From assembly GCF_036898095.1 (NCBI RefSeq), contig NC_090729.1, positions 148,522,725 to 148,586,724 of the forward strand: a stretch of 64,000 nt of DNA. The letters are read 5' to 3'. This DNA comes from Palaemon carinicauda. Taxonomy: Eukaryota > Arthropoda > Malacostraca > Decapoda > Palaemonidae. Each line of letters begins with the position of its first letter. The first letter of the stretch is position 1. Of this stretch, positions 60,686-64,000 are shown one piece after another. The translations under genes and the position numbers were made by a program. Under the pieces are notes generated by a model. It was not told the DNA's origin and did no database searches. It worked only from the letters and a program-made list of their open reading frames with translations.

Positions 60686-63600
60686 ATGGAAAATGTGCGA
60701 GGAGGTAAATATAAAACCACAGCGAAATTTCAGTCTGTTTATATTGGAGATTATTTGTTCATGAAAGTGTTGACCGCGATTGTGCTATGAAATTTCAGTC
60801 TGTTTACGACGTTGAATATTACATTGTAATAAGCGTCTGTGTTTGCATTACTTTTCAGGTGGGAAGGATCGGAAAAGGAAACGCGATGATAGTGAATCAC
60901 ACCTTCCTTTCAAAAAAAGAAAAAGCCAACTAACCAGTAAGAATTACTTAATAAAAAAAAAATGTACTATGAGGTGTTAATCTCTTTCGATTTGGATGTA
61001 GAAAGGATTTTTAATTTGACTTTAGAACTTCAAGTAAATTAAAAACATATTTTCTCTATTGCCAACCAGACATTAATATATACAACGTAATATGAGGTGT
61101 TAATAACTTTCGATTTGGATGTAGAAAATATTTTTAATTCGCCTTTAGAACTTCAAGTAAATTAAAAACCTATTTTTCTTATTGCCAACCACACGTTAAT
61201 ATACACAACGTAATATGAGGTGTTAATAACTTTCGATTTGGATGTAGAAAGGATTTTTAATTCGACCTTAGAACTTCAAGTAAATTAAAAACCGTATTAT
61301 CTCCTATTGCAGTGCCATCAACAAGAGACAAATTACTCGAAGAACCCCCACTTCAGGAGATTGCTTCAACATCCACTGCATACATGCCCCCAAATTCGGA
61401 CACCACAGGGGTGAGTACCCCGCTAAGAAACAGTCGCAAATTACTCAAAGAACTCCCGCCTCAGGGAATTGCTTCGACATCCACCTCAAGCAACACCCCA
61501 GATTTACCTACAGTAACAGCAGGGACGACACCCACTTCAGAACGGATGTTGAAGTTCGTTAAAAGAAAGACAGCCTTCGACAAGATGTACATAGAAGAGG
61601 AATACGCACTTCCCTCGGTGAGCGATCCACTATTATTCTTTACATTACATAGTAATGATATACGGGGCTCTTTAGAACGGTAATTTAAAAATGAATTATT
61701 TTCTGCTAAGATCGCTGGTCTTTTGACCTCAATAATGAAAAAACACACTTTCTTACCGAAGGAACAAACGGAAAATACGCTTATGGAGCTGTGGCTCCCG
61801 GCCACGGTTATCAATGCTAGTGAAATTGACGGCCTCCTAAATGAATGGGAGGATGCGGTAAATTCTAAGTTCCCTCGAATAATCAATGAATTAATGGGGA
61901 GTGGATGGATAGTGGAAGGCATTGACAACTTCAAACTTTTTTACCACCGCCAGGCGGTAATGGCTGGGTTCGGCGCTCCCCTTTACCCTAATAATGATGT
62001 CCGAGGTGGGGTTTTCGTCTTTATTCCCTCGGGAATTGGGAATTCCTGTTTTATTCAGTCTCTGGCTGCCTATAGGATGTCTAAACAAACCCTAAATCCT
62101 CGTTGCACGAATATAGCTCGATCTGTATATAGCATCCGCTGTTGCATGCAATATGTTAACTTCGACAAGGTTGCCATGCCTATTCAGTGGGAGGACATTT
62201 CACGCCTCGAGTTAATGAATCAACTCTCTATTTACATATATGAAATGGAAAGAGGGGGGGATGGGAGGTATATCATTCAGTTGGCAAGGCGTGGATCTAA
62301 AAAATTCTCAACTATTGTACCCCTCCTACTAATGGGTGGTGACCATATTTGTCTCATTAAAGATTTTCACCGTTTTGTGAAAAATTTTGCTAGGGCAAAT
62401 CCTTCTAATCTCCTTTATTTCTGCCATAACTGCCTATCACAGCATGCAACTACAGACCGGCAAAATCGGCATGAAGCTACCTGCGACCTGTCAGTGGCGC
62501 TGAATTTTCCCTCTCGCGGGAGCACAGTAAGATTTAGAAACCCCCATAAGACGCAAAAGTTTTCTTATATTTGCGTCTTTGACTTAGAATCAGCTTTGAA
62601 GAAATCCCCCGGGGCTTATGGTGTGGAGACCATACACGAATCAATAGCTCATTGCTATATCATTATCGACGGCGAAGGAAAAAGTCGCCTCCACTCATTA
62701 TTGCGGGAATGATTGCGTCGATAACTTTCTGTCAGACCTTAGTGATTGTTGGGCGTCGATCAGATCACAGTGGAAAACATTCCCCATTGATATGTCGGCC
62801 GAGGATGAAAGAACTTTCCAACAGTAGACTGTATGCCAGATGTGTAAGACGTCGTTCAAACACGACCGCGACAAGCACAGACACCATGACCATGCCAAAC
62901 CCAAGAATAACTTTATTGGCGCTTACTGCGCGCGTTGTAATTTATCGTGTCGTGATCTTAAAACTTGACTCCCCGTTTTCGCACACAATTCTAGTTACGA
63001 CCTGGGTCTTATCCTTAAGGAATTGAAAACTAAAGTCGATATTACAATCATGACGAAGCAAGGGCTTAAAATTCAGCAAATGACTGTCGATAATTTAGTT
63101 TTCCTCGACTCTTTAGCCTTTTTAGGATCTTCTTTGGATAGTTTAGCCTCCGAATATTTTAGGGATGGAAGGAAGGCTGGCTTAACAGAGGACATGTTAA
63201 GCGAAATTAGAGATGACAAATTGCGGGGTGAAGTCATTCAAGGCAAATTACCTTTCTGTTATGACTATATAGATAGCCTTGCAAAACTCAAGGAAACGCA
63301 TTTGCCCCCCAAACCGGATTTGCCCCCCAAAGGAGCGCGATATATCAGAGGAGGAATATAAACGGGCTCAGCGTGTTTGGGATATAAGCAAATGTAAAAC
63401 TCTGTAAGATTTCCTTCTCCCCTACCTCATTGTAGAGACAGCTTTATTGGGGGATACTCTCATTTGGTGGCGCTTCATACTTTATGATAAGTACGGTCTT
63501 GATTTACCACACTATGTTTCACCTCCATCCTACGCCTTTGACAGCTTCCTTAAGATGAGCAAGATTGAGTTGGATCACGTCTATGATGAAGAATAGTATA

Positions 63601-64000
63601 ATCTAATCAAGCATAATGTTAGGGGGGTTTCACTTCTGTGGTGCGTCAATCATTCACTGCCAACAACTGTGAAATAAATCCATCATTTAATCCCGATCTC
63701 CACCAAAGTTCTTACATCCTTTATTTAGACTTCAACTCCCTGTATGCAACAGTTATGACTAAGAACCATCCCACTGGTGGAATTCGTAAACTTTCCGATG
63801 AAGAAAAGGATCTGTTTTTAGGAAGGGGTATTGAAAATGCTAATACAAATGGGGATAAAGGACACTGGCTCCTGGTCACTACTAAAGCACCTTCAGAAGA
63901 AGTTGCTAGAGCCACTGATGAACTGCCGTTATGCTTATCCCACGAGGAAGTTGCTTTTAAAAATCTATCACCCTACTGTAACAGCGTACTAGAACACGAA
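60686..64000 (+). pseudogene. Polinton protein-primed family-B DNA polymerase, continues past window
   Basis: Replicates the element DNA. Inferred exons are 60686-60704, 60859-60936 and from 61313 on; frames join in phase and the second exon is rich in Lys/Arg (nuclear-signal-like KRKRDD and FKKRKS). Then come a Cys-containing NSCFIQSLAAY region near 62040-62080 as in other Polinton polymerases, a CHNC...H...C zinc-finger-like motif near 62421-62490, VFDLESAL near 62575 (exonuclease I), FAHNSSYDLGLILKEL near 62978-63025 (exonuclease II), and YLDFNSLYATVM near 63722-63757 (polymerase motif A). In-frame stops at 61681, 62825, 62966, 63405 and 63594, and frameshifts near 62690, 63330 and 63625, disable the gene. 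Confidence 0.9.
60925..61312 (+). repeat. three tandem units forming polymerase intron 2
   Basis: Units start GCCAAC at 60925, 61061 and 61184 (periods about 136 and 123 bp), each with ATGAGGTGTTAAT, TCGATTTGGATGTAGAAA and AACTTCAAGTAAATTAAAAAC. The first unit includes the end of exon 2 and its donor (ACCA|GTAAGA); later units carry altered forms (GCCAACCAGACATT, GCCAACCACACGTT) without GTAAG. The last ends in the acceptor TCTCCTATTGCAG. Confidence 0.88.

Larger units (their letters stand above)
56935..64000. mobile_element. Polinton/Maverick-like element, partial
   Basis: An adenain-type protease (minus strand) and a protein-primed family-B DNA polymerase (plus strand) in one 7-kb interval are the diagnostic pair of Polintons and the related adintoviruses. 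Capsid, packaging ATPase and integrase genes are not in the window and would lie beyond 64000 if the element is complete. The left boundary is uncertain: no terminal inverted repeat could be tested because the other end is outside. Both recognised genes are broken, so this is a degraded, integrated copy. A DNA transposon is nested at 58906-60418. Confidence 0.85.

Overview
The window looks like transposon-rich heterochromatin from an animal genome, most likely an arthropod and probably a decapod crustacean. The reasons are the many very long (TA)n and (CT)n/(GA)n microsatellites, two large DIRS1-like retrotransposons (a group known to be common in decapods), and BEL/Pao, Ty3/gypsy, several LINE lineages and a Polinton/Maverick side by side. 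No host protein-coding gene, tRNA or rRNA gene was recognised. Splice signals and reading frames are eukaryotic, and nothing resembles a bacterial operon.

Layout. 1-3115 is a decayed Ty3/gypsy element on the minus strand, cut by the left edge. 6623-15162 and 20587-29218 are two full-length DIRS1-like elements, both reading on the minus strand. Each has unequal inverted terminal repeats, an internal complementary region, gag, RT/RNase H and a tyrosine recombinase. Both appear to carry an intron of about 2 kb between a tiny first gag exon and the rest of gag. The gap between them holds (TA)n, an unclassified interspersed repeat and a fold-back sequence. 29219-37320 carries fragments of at least three LINEs and a second copy of the interspersed repeat. 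37321-45681 is a complete but mutated BEL/Pao element with two 0.87-kb LTRs, a perfect 5-bp target duplication and an extra intact ORF encoding an SGNH-hydrolase-like protein between LTR and gag. 46897-47840 has a second LINE 3' end and a gypsy scrap. 47850-55410 is mostly AT-rich sequence with microsatellites. 55411-56161 is a 28-unit minisatellite built from two unit lengths.

From about 57 kb to the right edge lies part of a Polinton/Maverick (or related adintovirus-like) element. It has an adenain-type cysteine protease on the minus strand and a protein-primed family-B DNA polymerase on the plus strand that starts with two short introns. Both genes are broken by stops and the polymerase also by frameshifts. 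A 1.5-kb non-autonomous DNA transposon with 20-bp perfect inverted ends sits between them.

How the parts relate: each element is a self-contained mobile unit and most are dead copies. The most unusual points are the SGNH ORF that stays open inside an otherwise broken BEL element, the inferred gag intron shared by both DIRS copies, and the tandem repeats that have copied gene starts or splice sites inside the Polinton fragment. All assignments come from reading motifs by eye; no database search was possible.
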